Assembly: GCA_902801205.1 (NCBI GenBank) | Contig: CADCHE010000008.1 | Span: 1 to 64,000, forward strand | From: an uncultured Bacteroidia bacterium | Lineage (GTDB): Bacteria > Bacteroidota > Bacteroidia > Bacteroidales > UBA932 | DNA length: 64,000 nucleotides | Direction: 5' to 3' | In this document: positions 35,126-45,011 of the stretch, one piece after another | How the letters are laid out: every line of letters begins with the position of its first letter | Position numbering within the stretch: the stretch's first letter is position 1 | The notes under the pieces: model-generated | The model's input: only the letters and a program-made list of their open reading frames with translations | What the model was told of the DNA's origin: nothing | The model's database searches: none | Translations under genes and position numbers: made by a program

Positions 35126-38100
35126 ATGAGCAAAGATGCCATCTCCAGATCCGGCAGATGTTGTATCGTGGCATTCCTGTGCCTGCTCTGGTGCGGGACG
35201 GCGCTGAAAGCCGTTCCCGTGCCGGGGCGCGAAGCACCGGCGGCCGCAGCGCAGGCGGAAAACGATTTCCGGGTATCCGGACGTGTCTCCGATGAAAAGG
35301 GAGAACCGCTTGTGGGCGTCAACATCGTCGTGAAGGGCACCAACATCGGTGTCGCATCGGATGTCAACGGACACTACGTCATCCAGATCAAGTCATCCCT
35401 GAAGCGTCCCGTCCTCGAATTCTCTTTCCTCGGCATGCAGACGAAAGAGGTCGCCGTCAGCGCATCCACCCCGCAGGTGAACGTCGTCCTGAAGGAAGAC
35501 GCCAACGCGCTTGAGAATGCCGTCGTGACGGGTTACGCCAAGATCCGGAAAGAGAGCTTTACCGGAACGTCCACGACGGTGAGCAAGGAGGACATCCTCC
35601 GGGTCTCTCCGACCAATGTCCTGAAGGCGCTCAGCGTGTACGATCCTTCCGTCCGCCTGGTGACCAACAACGAAATGGGCTCCGACCCGAATACGATGCC
35701 GGAGTACTACATCCGCGGCCGCAGCGGCGTCTCCGAAATCACCCAGCTCGACCAGCTGACCGGGAATGTGGACGAGTTCGCCCTGAAGAACAATCCGAGC
35801 GCGCCCATTTTCATCCTCGACGGTTTCGAGACGGACATCCAGACGATCGTGGACCTCGATCCCAACCGCCTGGAAAGCGTCACCATCCTGAAGGATGCCG
35901 CCGCCACGGCGGTCTACGGCACGCGTGCGGCGAACGGCGTGATCGTCTTCGAGACGACGACGCCCGCCCCGGGCGCGATCCGCGTCGCCTATTCCGGGAA
36001 CTACTCCCTGACGGCGCCGGACCTGAGCTCCTACGACCTGATGAACTCCGAAGAGGTGCTGACGGCGGAATACCTCGCCGGACTCTATACGCGCGAAGTG
36101 GGGGAGAGCAACTGGCAGCCGTACAATGCGGCCGGTCTGACCAACTTCCTCGACAACATGAATCAGGTCACGCGCGGCTTCAACACGGACTGGATCTCCA
36201 AGCCGGTCCGGAACGCGTTCAACCACAAGCACACCCTCTCCATCGAAGGCGGCACCAATGAACTCCGCTGGGGAACCGACCTGACGTACAACGACAATGA
36301 CGGTGTCATGAAAGGCTCGCTGAGAAGGTCTTACGGCGCGGCCTTGAAGATCGACTACAACTGGAAGGGACTCCGCATCTCGAACAAGTTCACCTTCAGC
36401 AACGGCCAGTCCGAGAATTCCCCCTACGGCGAGTTCAACACTTATTATAAGATGAAGCCGTACCTCGATCCGATCGATCCGCTGACGGGGACCTACCAGA
36501 AGGTGTTCCGCCTGGTCCGTTTCGAGCGGCGCGACTCCGGCAGCATCGGTACGAACGTGACGAACCCGCTGTACGACGCGACCCTCAACTCCTTCGACCG
36601 GAGCGTCTACAACAGCTTTACCGACAACCTGGGGCTCAACTGGCGCATCACGCCCTTCCTGACGGCGCGCGGCACCTTCTCGGTCACGTACAAGATCACG
36701 GACAACGACCGTTTCATCGACCCCATGTCCGGCCGCTACGCGAGCCAGAAGGATCCGCTCCTGCGCGGTTCCTACCGCGACAACGACATCCGGAACATTT
36801 CCTGGAACGGCAACGCCCAGCTGTCCTATTTCCGTACGATCGAGGACCACAACGTCAATGTTTCCGCCGGCTTCGAGGCGGCGGAGTCCAAGGGAACGTC
36901 CTTTACGGCCAACTACACCGGCTTCCTGGACGGTGTCACCCCGTCTCCGCAGAACGCCATCCGGATGGTGAACAATCCGCTGTACGGCGACAGCATCACC
37001 CGCCGGGCGGGTCTCTTCCTCCAGGCGAACTACACCTACAAGGATATCTATCTGCTCGACATCTCCGACCGTTACGAGGGTTCTTCCGCGTTCGGCGCCA
37101 ACAACCGGATGGGTAACTTCTATTCGGGCGGCGTCGGCGTCAACCTGCACAAGTACGGGTTCATCGAGAATCTGGGTGTCTTCGACTTCTTCAAGGTCAA
37201 GGCGACGTTCGGCCAGACCGGCAAGGCCAATTTCAGCCCTTATCAGGCGCGCACAACCTTCACGGTCGACTACAGCGAGCCCTATGTCGACGTGTTCGGC
37301 ATGACGCTCAAGGCGCTCGGCAACGAAGACCTCCTCTGGGAGAAGGTCGACAAGTTCGACCTCGGAACCGAGATCGCCCTGCTGGACAACATGTTCCGGC
37401 TCACGCTCGACTATTATAATGAAACGACCGTCGACCAGGTCCAGTCGATCACCATCCCTTCGTCCTCCGGTTTCAAGACCTACATGGGCAACATGGGCAA
37501 GATCCGCAACCAGGGTGTCGACCTCAAGTTCAACGTCCGCCTCTTCCGGAACCGCGACTGGGACGTCTACGCCTTCCTGAACGGAAACCACAATACCAAC
37601 CGCATCGTGGAACTGGGCCAGGCGATGGAAGCCTACAACGCCCGGCTCGACGCGGCCATCGCCTCCAACCGGATGCTGGTCAGCGGGGAGAGCGCCGCCC
37701 TGTTCGGGACGGCCTTCACCAAGTACGAGGTGGGCAACTCCCTTTCAGCCATTTACGGAATGAAATCCCGCGGTATCGATCCGAACAACGGTATGGAGCT
37801 CTATGAGAAGCGGGACGGGTCCCTGACCTACGAATGGCAGTCGTCCGAGCAGCAGTGCATCGGCGATGCCGATCCCAAGGTCCGCGGCTCGTTCGGCTTC
37901 AACGTGCGCTGGAGGAATTGGACGATGTTCACCTCGTTCGCCTATCATTTCGGCGGGCAGGCGTACAATTACACCCTCCGCGACATCGAGAATGTCTTTC
38001 TGGAGCGCTACAGCGGCGACCGCCGCGCCTTGAACGAACGCTGGAAGAAGCCCGGCGACGTGACTTCGCTGAAGGATATCGCCGACCGCACCTATATCAC

Positions 38101-38326
38101 CAAGGCGACTTCCCGTTTCGTGCAGGACGACAACGTGCTGACGTTCAACAGCCTGTCCGTCCAGTATACCCTTCCGCACGCGTTGGTCCACCGCTGGGGG
38201 CTCAGCGGGGTCCGGGTGAACGCGAATACGTCCGACCTCTTCTATCTCTCTTCGATCCGGCGTGAACGGGGAACCTCTTATCCCTATGCGCGCACGTTCA
38301 CGATGGGAATGAACATCACTTTCTAA
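35126..38326 (+). CDS. SusC-like TonB-dependent outer-membrane receptor
   Basis: 1066-aa transporter, full-length form. After the signal region (ending about residue 40) comes the carboxypeptidase-regulatory-like domain (FRVSGRVSDEKGEPLVGVNI ... NGHYVIQIK). The plug follows with PIFILDGFETDI and VTILKDAAATAVYGTRAANG, then the beta-barrel ending TFTMGMNITF. ATG 35126 follows the folded leader. First gene of a five-gene operon with susD, DUF4843, a PKD-like lipoprotein and a zinc metalloprotease; the metalloprotease suggests peptides or proteins as substrate. Confidence 0.95.
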   Translation: MSKDAISRSGRCCIVAFLCLLWCGTALKAVPVPGREAPAAAAQAENDFRVSGRVSDEKGEPLVGVNIVVKGTNIGVASDVNGHYVIQIKSSLKRPVLEFSFLGMQTKEVAVSASTPQVNVVLKEDANALENAVVTGYAKIRKESFTGTSTTVSKEDILRVSPTNVLKALSVYDPSVRLVTNNEMGSDPNTMPEYYIRGRSGVSEITQLDQLTGNVDEFALKNNPSAPIFILDGFETDIQTIVDLDPNRLESVTILKDAAATAVYGTRAANGVIVFETTTPAPGAIRVAYSGNYSLTAPDLSSYDLMNSEEVLTAEYLAGLYTREVGESNWQPYNAAGLTNFLDNMNQVTRGFNTDWISKPVRNAFNHKHTLSIEGGTNELRWGTDLTYNDNDGVMKGSLRRSYGAALKIDYNWKGLRISNKFTFSNGQSENSPYGEFNTYYKMKPYLDPIDPLTGTYQKVFRLVRFERRDSGSIGTNVTNPLYDATLNSFDRSVYNSFTDNLGLNWRITPFLTARGTFSVTYKITDNDRFIDPMSGRYASQKDPLLRGSYRDNDIRNISWNGNAQLSYFRTIEDHNVNVSAGFEAAESKGTSFTANYTGFLDGVTPSPQNAIRMVNNPLYGDSITRRAGLFLQANYTYKDIYLLDISDRYEGSSAFGANNRMGNFYSGGVGVNLHKYGFIENLGVFDFFKVKATFGQTGKANFSPYQARTTFTVDYSEPYVDVFGMTLKALGNEDLLWEKVDKFDLGTEIALLDNMFRLTLDYYNETTVDQVQSITIPSSSGFKTYMGNMGKIRNQGVDLKFNVRLFRNRDWDVYAFLNGNHNTNRIVELGQAMEAYNARLDAAIASNRMLVSGESAALFGTAFTKYEVGNSLSAIYGMKSRGIDPNNGMELYEKRDGSLTYEWQSSEQQCIGDADPKVRGSFGFNVRWRNWTMFTSFAYHFGGQAYNYTLRDIENVFLERYSGDRRALNERWKKPGDVTSLKDIADRTYITKATSRFVQDDNVLTFNSLSVQYTLPHALVHRWGLSGVRVNANTSDLFYLSSIRRERGTSYPYARTFTMGMNITF

Positions 38327-38339
38327 AGGAGGAACGATC

Positions 38340-39908
38340 ATGGAAAAGAAAAGAATCATCACCATACTGCTTGCCGCCGTCCTTCTTGTTACGGGAACCG
38401 TTTCCTGCGACAAATGGCTGGACGTACGGAGCACGGACGAAATCATCGAGCGGGAAGCCTTCAACCAGACGGAAGGATACCGCACCGCCCTCGTCGGCGT
38501 CTACCGGATCCTGTCGGATCCCGGCCTGTATGGACGTGAGCTGTCCTGGGGGCTGGTCAATTCGCTGTCGTGGTGTCACCTGACCGGCTACTCCGATCCG
38601 GCGTACCGCCAGGCCCTCCAGGCGGCCTCCGACCCCTATGCGGGCGCCACGGTCCGTTCCCACATCAATCCGATCTGGGAAAAGGGCTACAACGCCATCG
38701 CGAACCTGAACGAGCTGCTTGACAAGATCAAGGACGAGGATCCGTCCCTTTTCGAGACGGACTTCGAGAAGGACATGATCATGGGCGAGGCCTACGGCCT
38801 GCGCGCCCTGCTGCACTTCGTGATCCTGGAGTGCTTCGTGCCCGCTCCCGTCACCGGCTATACCGGCCCCGCGATTCCCTATGTGACGAAGTATCCCGAC
38901 TATCAGCCTGTAACGGCCTCGATGGACGCGGTCCTGAAGGGCATCGTCGCGGACCTTGGCAGGGCCGTCGACCTGCTGGAGCGGTACGATGTCGTCGAAG
39001 GACGGGAAAAGGCCGTGTTCGTCGCCGGGGCCACCGACATGATGAACATGGACTACTACTTGTACCAGCGTGCCGGCAACTGGCGGAACGACGGCAAGGT
39101 GCGTGACAACGCCTCCGACACCTTCGGATTCTTCGTCAACCGCGGGTACCGCCTGAACTGGTGGGGGTGCAACGCGCTCCTCGCGCGGGTCTATTCGTAT
39201 ATGCGTGATTTCGACAATGCGGAGAAGTATGCCGACGTGATCCTGAACGACTGGGTGAACAAGAACAACTATTCGCTCGACAACTCCGCGCCGAATCCGG
39301 ACGCCAATCCGAACCTCATCGACACGAAGCGCCGCAAGGAGCAGCTGATCGCCTTCTACCGCAAGAACCTGGCGGCCGAATACGCCTCCGTCAACAACAC
39401 CACGTCTTCCGGATACAGCCGCATGGTGAACCCCACGACCCTGTTCGACGACGCCAACGACTACCGTCGTACGGGCCTGCTCCGGGGAACGAACGCCGCG
39501 CAGTTGTACTCCCGGGTCTGGGAGATGCCCAACGCCGCGTTCTCCGTCAATGCGACGATCGACAACCTGTCCCGGCCGCTGATCCCGGTGCTGGAACTCC
39601 CCGAGATCTACTTCATCAAGGCGGAATGCCTGGCACGCAAGGGCAACCTCGACGACGCCCTCCGTCTCATCAAGGATGTCCGTGACGCCCGTCAGTGCGT
39701 GGTCGCCAAGACCGCCGCGGACCTGGATTCCTTCATGTCGCTCCTGGTGGACGAGGCGCAGCGTGAATTCTTCGGACGCGGAACCGCGTTCTTCTTCCTG
39801 AAAAAGCTGGACTGGCCCGAGATGTACCAGGGGACGGCGGTCCGCAAGGTGCTTCCCGAAGGATGGTACGTCTTCCCGAAGCCTGAGTCTGAAACGGATT
39901 ATCAATGA
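38340..39908 (+). CDS. SusD/RagB-like lipoprotein
   Basis: 522-aa surface lipoprotein paired with the SusC 13 bases upstream; lipobox TGTVSC (Cys23) followed by DKWLDV. SusD features: an N-terminal helical bundle with NPIWEKGYNAIANLNELLD, ALRALLHFVILECFVP and LPEIYFIKAECLARKG, ending FPKPESETDYQ. A long middle insert (about 210-300) is typical for this subgroup. Confidence 0.94.
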   Translation: MEKKRIITILLAAVLLVTGTVSCDKWLDVRSTDEIIEREAFNQTEGYRTALVGVYRILSDPGLYGRELSWGLVNSLSWCHLTGYSDPAYRQALQAASDPYAGATVRSHINPIWEKGYNAIANLNELLDKIKDEDPSLFETDFEKDMIMGEAYGLRALLHFVILECFVPAPVTGYTGPAIPYVTKYPDYQPVTASMDAVLKGIVADLGRAVDLLERYDVVEGREKAVFVAGATDMMNMDYYLYQRAGNWRNDGKVRDNASDTFGFFVNRGYRLNWWGCNALLARVYSYMRDFDNAEKYADVILNDWVNKNNYSLDNSAPNPDANPNLIDTKRRKEQLIAFYRKNLAAEYASVNNTTSSGYSRMVNPTTLFDDANDYRRTGLLRGTNAAQLYSRVWEMPNAAFSVNATIDNLSRPLIPVLELPEIYFIKAECLARKGNLDDALRLIKDVRDARQCVVAKTAADLDSFMSLLVDEAQREFFGRGTAFFFLKKLDWPEMYQGTAVRKVLPEGWYVFPKPESETDYQ

Positions 39909-40672
39909 TGGATACGATGATGAAAAACATATTGACTCGAATCTGCGCCGCAGCCGTGATCCTGGCTGTCGGATGCACCAAGGAAGAGATCAAGACTTTC
40001 GACGATCTCAATACGGGCAACGCGATCTATTTCTACAACCCGTCGTATGGTTTCGGCAACACCTACTTCGGCTCCCGTACTTCCTTGCAGGACTCGGTGG
40101 AAACCTCGTTCTTCCTCTATCCCGGCCAGAACGAAATCGAAGTGCTGCTCTACGTGAGCCATACGGGTTTTCCTGAAAAGGATACGCATTACAAGGTGGC
40201 CGTGGTCCCCGAAGGGACGACGGCGACATCCGCCGATTTCTCCCTGCCCGCCGATCCTGTCTTCCCCGCCGGTGAGCGGATCGCTCCGCTGCCGGTGACG
40301 CTCAAGTTCTCCGACCGGGTGCAGCATGATACCCTCCGGATCGAGCTTGCGCTTGTCGAAGGAGGGGACTACACGCTGGGCCCCCTGCACCAGACCCACA
40401 AGATCATCAACTTCCACAACGACGTGCTCAAACCGTCGTGGTGGACCGGTCTGGCGTATGTGGCGAACGGTTTCGGTCCCTTCACGAGGGAGAAATACCT
40501 GGTGGTCATGCAGGTGACGAACAATTACCCCTTCTCTGCCGACACCCCGACCTCGGTCATCCGGGAGCAGGCGCTCAAGGTGCGTGCGTACTTGCGTGAA
40601 CAGAAGCTCGCCGGCCACCCCATTCTCGAGGCGGACGGCAAGGAGATGGTGATACCTGCAGGTGGAAACTGA
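39905..40672 (+). CDS. DUF4843 lipoprotein
   Basis: 255-aa exported lipoprotein of the DUF4843 family, seen regularly behind susD genes in Bacteroidetes. Lipobox VILAVGC; beta-rich body with FFLYPGQNEIEVLLYVSHTG, DTLRIELALVEGGDYTLGP and KPSWWTGL. Probably an accessory surface ligand-binding protein of the SusCD complex; no enzymatic motif. The start overlaps the susD stop (ATGA). Starts at 39917 or 39920 are possible and give a more compact signal peptide. Confidence 0.85.
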   Translation: MMDTMMKNILTRICAAAVILAVGCTKEEIKTFDDLNTGNAIYFYNPSYGFGNTYFGSRTSLQDSVETSFFLYPGQNEIEVLLYVSHTGFPEKDTHYKVAVVPEGTTATSADFSLPADPVFPAGERIAPLPVTLKFSDRVQHDTLRIELALVEGGDYTLGPLHQTHKIINFHNDVLKPSWWTGLAYVANGFGPFTREKYLVVMQVTNNYPFSADTPTSVIREQALKVRAYLREQKLAGHPILEADGKEMVIPAGGN

Positions 40673-40688
40673 TCTAAACGTGCACGTT

Positions 40689-42314
40689 ATGAAAAGAATG
40701 ACATATGCCGTCATCGCGGCGGCCGCAGTCCTGGCCGTCCAGGGCTGCATCAAGGACGAATCGACGGCGGGACAGTTCTCCGCCGCCGCCGTCAAGCTGG
40801 TCGTGGACGACACGCGCAACTTCCCCGTCGGAGAGGAGGCGACGTTCGACCCGATCATCGAATGGAACGGCTCGAAAGAGAGCGACTTCACCTATCGCTG
40901 GGTGCTCAACGGGGTCGAGGAGATATCGCAGGAGCGCGTGCTCCGCTACACGTTCCTCGAAGTCGGCCAGCAGTATCTCAACCTGACCCTCACGGACAGG
41001 AACGGGCTGACGTACAACCAGGAGTATCTGGTTACGGTTTCCACCCCGTTCCAGATGGGCTGGGTGGTCCTTTCGCGGGGAAGCGCCGACGCGTCCCAGC
41101 TCAGCTTCCTCCCCATGGACTACGCGAAGTTCTATCCGGACATCTATGCCACGCTCCATCCCGACAAGCCGCTGGGGACGGGCCCGCTCGGTATCGTCAA
41201 CCACTGCGTCCGGACGCTGGACGAGATCGTCGTCCGCCAGACCGGCGGCGGATGGCCGGGGCTGGTCGGCGACTCCTTCGCCGCCATCAGCAGCTTGGAG
41301 GAGGAGTTCGTCGGCGGGAAATATCCGGAGGAGCCGGGCGGCTTCGAACCGGTGATCTGCCAGTACACCCACCGGGGCGGAGACTTCGTCATCAGCAGGA
41401 ACGGCCTGCTCTACGACCGGCAGACGAATTCCTCGACGGCCGCGGCCACGACGCTCTATGACGTCCAGTTCAATACGATTCCCTGGACGTACAAGGGATA
41501 CGACGAAACGCCTCGCTTCACGTATGCCTGCAAATTCTGCGGAACCTATTACACGCCTGTCTTCGACGATGCCCACAAGCGCTGGGTCCCCCTCGGCATC
41601 AGCACCGTCACGCCCCGCAACATCGTCGGGATGAAGGCGGGCGGTGCGTTCCCGGACGGTTTCAACTATGTGACCGGCATGGATGCGGACGTCAACCTGC
41701 TGTATGCCCAGAACTATACGGCGACGGCTTCCTGGACGTCGACGTCGCAGTTGTTCCAGGTGTTGGAAAAGGGCGGCCATGTCTATGCCAACAAGGCGCA
41801 GTGGGCGCTGAGCCCGCTTTCCGGCGCCGGCACCGTCACCGTCACCGGCATCCAGCACAAGGAAATCCCGGCCGACTGCGGCATCACCAAGGACACGCCG
41901 ATGTGGATGATGTGCGGGGGAACGGGCACCCCGAGCGGAGAGTTGTGGAACAATCCCTTCCTGTTCTTCGCCAAGGGGAATGCGCTCTACCTCTATCATT
42001 TCCCGACCGGGATCGTCAAGCTGGCGCGCGATTTCACCAAGGGGAGCCATGCCTGTTCCGGAAAGATCGTCTCCCTCTGCCAGAACGGCGACGGGACCCG
42101 GCTGGCCGTGCTCTGCGACAGCGGCGACCTGTATGTCCTCAAGATGACGATGACGGATGCGATGAACCTCGTCCAGAACAACATCGATCCGGACGACCCG
42201 GATGGCAACGGGCTCGAAGAGACCCATGTCTCCGGCGTCCCCGGGACCCCCATCCAGGTCATCTTCAAATACGGGAAGGCGGACAATTGGATTAACTTTA
42301 AGATACTGTATTGA
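40689..42314 (+). CDS. PKD-like family surface lipoprotein
   Basis: 541 aa, lipobox AVQGC. Residues about 25-125 form a PKD-like beta-sandwich (FTYRWVLNGVEEI ... LRYTFLEVGQQYLNLTLTDR). The rest resembles a beta-propeller-like region as in other lipoproteins encoded with DUF4843. Likely a cell-surface binding component of the operon. ATG 40689 is 16 bases after the DUF4843 stop; the stop overlaps the metalloprotease start (TGATG). Confidence 0.82.
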   Translation: MKRMTYAVIAAAAVLAVQGCIKDESTAGQFSAAAVKLVVDDTRNFPVGEEATFDPIIEWNGSKESDFTYRWVLNGVEEISQERVLRYTFLEVGQQYLNLTLTDRNGLTYNQEYLVTVSTPFQMGWVVLSRGSADASQLSFLPMDYAKFYPDIYATLHPDKPLGTGPLGIVNHCVRTLDEIVVRQTGGGWPGLVGDSFAAISSLEEEFVGGKYPEEPGGFEPVICQYTHRGGDFVISRNGLLYDRQTNSSTAAATTLYDVQFNTIPWTYKGYDETPRFTYACKFCGTYYTPVFDDAHKRWVPLGISTVTPRNIVGMKAGGAFPDGFNYVTGMDADVNLLYAQNYTATASWTSTSQLFQVLEKGGHVYANKAQWALSPLSGAGTVTVTGIQHKEIPADCGITKDTPMWMMCGGTGTPSGELWNNPFLFFAKGNALYLYHFPTGIVKLARDFTKGSHACSGKIVSLCQNGDGTRLAVLCDSGDLYVLKMTMTDAMNLVQNNIDPDDPDGNGLEETHVSGVPGTPIQVIFKYGKADNWINFKILY

Positions 42315-44965
42315 TGAAGACGAAACTGATTATCTATCTGTTGTTAGCCGTCTCCCTGGCCGCCCCCGGGGCATGGGCCGCGGATGACAAGAAGACCGAC
42401 ACGGCGGAAAAGAAAACGGAGACTTCCACGCCCTATCAGAAATTCCTCAAGACGGTGACGGACTCCACCAAAGGTGAATTCGTCAGTTTCTACAAGGCCA
42501 AGGGGAACAAGATATTCATGGAATTCCCGCGCGAACTGCTGGGGAGGAAACTGCTGGCAGGCAGCACGATCAAGTCCGTCAGCAGCCCGATCCGCGTGGA
42601 TGTCGGCTACAAGTACGAGGATCCCATGCTGATCCGGATCGAACTGGAAGATTCGATCGCCGTCCTGACGCAGCCCAACGCCGGGGCCTCCGTCACCAAC
42701 GGAGACCCCCGCCTGGAAGCGGCTGCGCGGACCAATTTCATGCCGGTTCTCTACAAGCGGATTCCCGTGAAGGCCTTCGTCCCCGATTCGTCCCGGTTCA
42801 TCTTCGAGATCACGGAGATGCTCAAGGACATCGTGAACAAGGGCGTCATCAATCCGTCCAAGGACAAGACGGCGTATTCGGTCGGCGCGATGAAGTCCTT
42901 CTCCGACAACGCCTCCATTGACGTGACCCAGAATGCGGAGATCAAGCGGAGCCTGGGGCTGTTCTCGCTGGTCTACGGCGAGGTGACGGTCACGTCGACC
43001 GCTTCCTTCCTGCTGCTGCCTGAGGAGAAAATGCGTCCCCGTGTCCGCGATTCCCGCATCGGCATCTTCGCCACCTACAACAAGCAGGGGAACACGGCGA
43101 TGTACGAGCTGTCGCCTGACGCGGACGGCATCAAGACCTATGTCCTTTCGAACCGCTGGAAAGTGGAGCCTGTGGACATGGCCGCCTGGAAACGCGGCGA
43201 GAAGGTTGCGGTGAAGAAGCCGATCGTCTGGTACGTGGACAACACGTTCCCCGCTTCCTGGGTCCCTTCCATCAAGAAGGGCGTGCTGGCGTGGAATGCC
43301 GCGTTCGAGAAGATCGGCCTGAAGGACGTGATGGAGGTGCGGGATTTCCCGACGCCGGAGGAGGACCCCGCGTTCGATCCCGACAACCTCAAGTATTCCT
43401 GCATCCGTTTCGTCACCACGCCGACGGCGAACGCCATGGGCCCTTCGTGGGTCGACCCCACGACCGGCGAGATCCTCAACGCCAGCGTCATCGTGTACAA
43501 CGACATCCTGAAGCTGATCAACAACTGGCGCTTCGTGCTGACGGCCCAGGTGGACGAGCGGGTCCGCGCCCGCAGGATGCCCCAGGACGTGATCGACGAG
43601 TCGCTGGTCTATGTCATCTCCCATGAGATCGGCCACACCCTCGGACTGATGCACAACATGGGCGCCTCCTCCGCCTATCCCGTCGAGAGCCTGCGCGACC
43701 CGGCGTTCACCGCGACGCACGGCACGACGCCGTCCATCATGGACTATGCCCGCTTCAACTATGTGGCGCAGCCCGGCGACAAGGATGTGCGCCTGACCCC
43801 TCCCGACCTGGGCGTCTATGACGAGTATGCGATCGAGTATCTTTACAAGCCGGTTCCGGAGGCCCGGGACATGTGGGAGGAGGCGGAGATCGCCAACCGC
43901 CTGATCGACGCCCATGCCGGCGATCCGATGTATCGTTACGGCCCCCAGCAGAGCAGCACGACGTACGACCCCAGCGCCCTGACTGAGGACCTGGGCGACG
44001 ATCCCGTCAAGGCTTCCGACTACGGCATCGCCAACCTGAAGTACATTCTGCCCCATATCGATGAATGGATCGACGGCGACGACGACCGTTCGCACCGGAC
44101 GGCCCTGTACAACCAGGTGGTCAACCAGTACCTGCGCTACGTGAACAACGTGCTGAACCAGGTCGGCGGCATCTACCTGAACGACGTGAAAGACGGAACG
44201 CCGGGCACTCCCGTGAAATCGGTTCCCCGCGATGTTCAGAAGGCCTCGCTCAAGTGGGTGGTGGACCAGATCCGCACCTGCGGCGGGTGGCTGAACGCCC
44301 CGGAGCTGACGGACGCGTTCGTTCTCCATGCCGACCTGTCCAACTCCATCGCCACGTCCGTGATGCGGTCGCTGGTGGGTTCCGTCCCTTCCCGGGTCGT
44401 CCTGTCCGCCCACGTGGCGAAGGACGGAGGATATCCGCTGGCCGAGTACTATGACGACCTGTTCGACGAGGTTTTCGCCTCCACGATCCACCGGAAGGCG
44501 CTGTCCTCGGAAGAGAAGGCGATGCAGCGCGACATGCTGTCGACGATGGTCAAGCCCATCATCACCGCCACGGGGACAAAGCGCGTCGTCGACGGGATCC
44601 GCCTGGACGAGCTGGCCCGCTATCCTTCGCTGGACATGCTGATCCTGACCGGAGACATCGATCCGACCATGGCGGAGCAGTTCGGGGACACCCTGCGCGA
44701 CATCGAGGATCATTACGGAACCGGGGCCGTCGCCGCCCTGATGGAGCGGGAAGGCTTGTTCCACGATTACTGCTTCGGGGAGAGCAAGGGATACTACCAG
44801 ACGGCCGTGAGCACGGCTTCGATCGACGAGACGGCTTCGTGCAGGCTTGCTTTCGTACAGAAGGTGAACGCCCTCGTCAAGTCCCGCCGCAAGAGAGGTC
44901 CCGCCGCGGACCGGGCGCATTACGCCTACCTGTACCAGCTCACTTCGGCGGCGGTGGGGGAATAA
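42314..44965 (+). CDS. Secreted zinc-dependent metalloprotease (DUF4953/DUF5117/DUF5118 type)
   Basis: 883-aa exported protease; signal peptide ends near AWAADD. An N-terminal DUF5118-like part, a DUF5117-like beta-domain (about 90-290) and the metzincin-like catalytic domain with HEIGHTLGLMH follow. His437, His441 and His447 are zinc ligands and Glu438 is the catalytic base. A later MDY (SIMDYARFNY) may serve as the Met-turn. The C-terminal 300 residues are helical. Peptide-bond cleavage in the periplasm or at the surface fits a SusCD system that imports peptides. Start ATG 42314 shares one base with the upstream stop. Confidence 0.9.
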   Translation: MKTKLIIYLLLAVSLAAPGAWAADDKKTDTAEKKTETSTPYQKFLKTVTDSTKGEFVSFYKAKGNKIFMEFPRELLGRKLLAGSTIKSVSSPIRVDVGYKYEDPMLIRIELEDSIAVLTQPNAGASVTNGDPRLEAAARTNFMPVLYKRIPVKAFVPDSSRFIFEITEMLKDIVNKGVINPSKDKTAYSVGAMKSFSDNASIDVTQNAEIKRSLGLFSLVYGEVTVTSTASFLLLPEEKMRPRVRDSRIGIFATYNKQGNTAMYELSPDADGIKTYVLSNRWKVEPVDMAAWKRGEKVAVKKPIVWYVDNTFPASWVPSIKKGVLAWNAAFEKIGLKDVMEVRDFPTPEEDPAFDPDNLKYSCIRFVTTPTANAMGPSWVDPTTGEILNASVIVYNDILKLINNWRFVLTAQVDERVRARRMPQDVIDESLVYVISHEIGHTLGLMHNMGASSAYPVESLRDPAFTATHGTTPSIMDYARFNYVAQPGDKDVRLTPPDLGVYDEYAIEYLYKPVPEARDMWEEAEIANRLIDAHAGDPMYRYGPQQSSTTYDPSALTEDLGDDPVKASDYGIANLKYILPHIDEWIDGDDDRSHRTALYNQVVNQYLRYVNNVLNQVGGIYLNDVKDGTPGTPVKSVPRDVQKASLKWVVDQIRTCGGWLNAPELTDAFVLHADLSNSIATSVMRSLVGSVPSRVVLSAHVAKDGGYPLAEYYDDLFDEVFASTIHRKALSSEEKAMQRDMLSTMVKPIITATGTKRVVDGIRLDELARYPSLDMLILTGDIDPTMAEQFGDTLRDIEDHYGTGAVAALMEREGLFHDYCFGESKGYYQTAVSTASIDETASCRLAFVQKVNALVKSRRKRGPAADRAHYAYLYQLTSAAVGE

Positions 44966-44977
44966 GGGTCGGACGGG

Positions 44978-45011
44978 CCTCTACCGGACCTTGATCTTGA
45001 TCCGGTAGAGG
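44978..45011. repeat. Perfect 10-bp inverted repeat between convergent genes
   Basis: CCTCTACCGG (44978-44987) and CCGGTAGAGG (45002-45011) are exact inverted copies with a 14-base loop. They overlap the last codons of the minus-strand propeller-like gene and lie 13 bases after the metalloprotease stop. There is no T-run on either side, so a bidirectional terminator is only a possibility. Confidence 0.5.

Noticed and set aside
35393-37591. 732-aa minus-strand frame inside the second susC
   Set aside because: Val/Glu/Arg-rich mirror of a SusC barrel; no start context, no recognised domain.
42344-44920. 858-aa minus-strand frame opposite the metalloprotease
   Set aside because: Long antisense frames are frequent in this GC-rich genome; the plus strand has the HEIGHTLGLMH protease.
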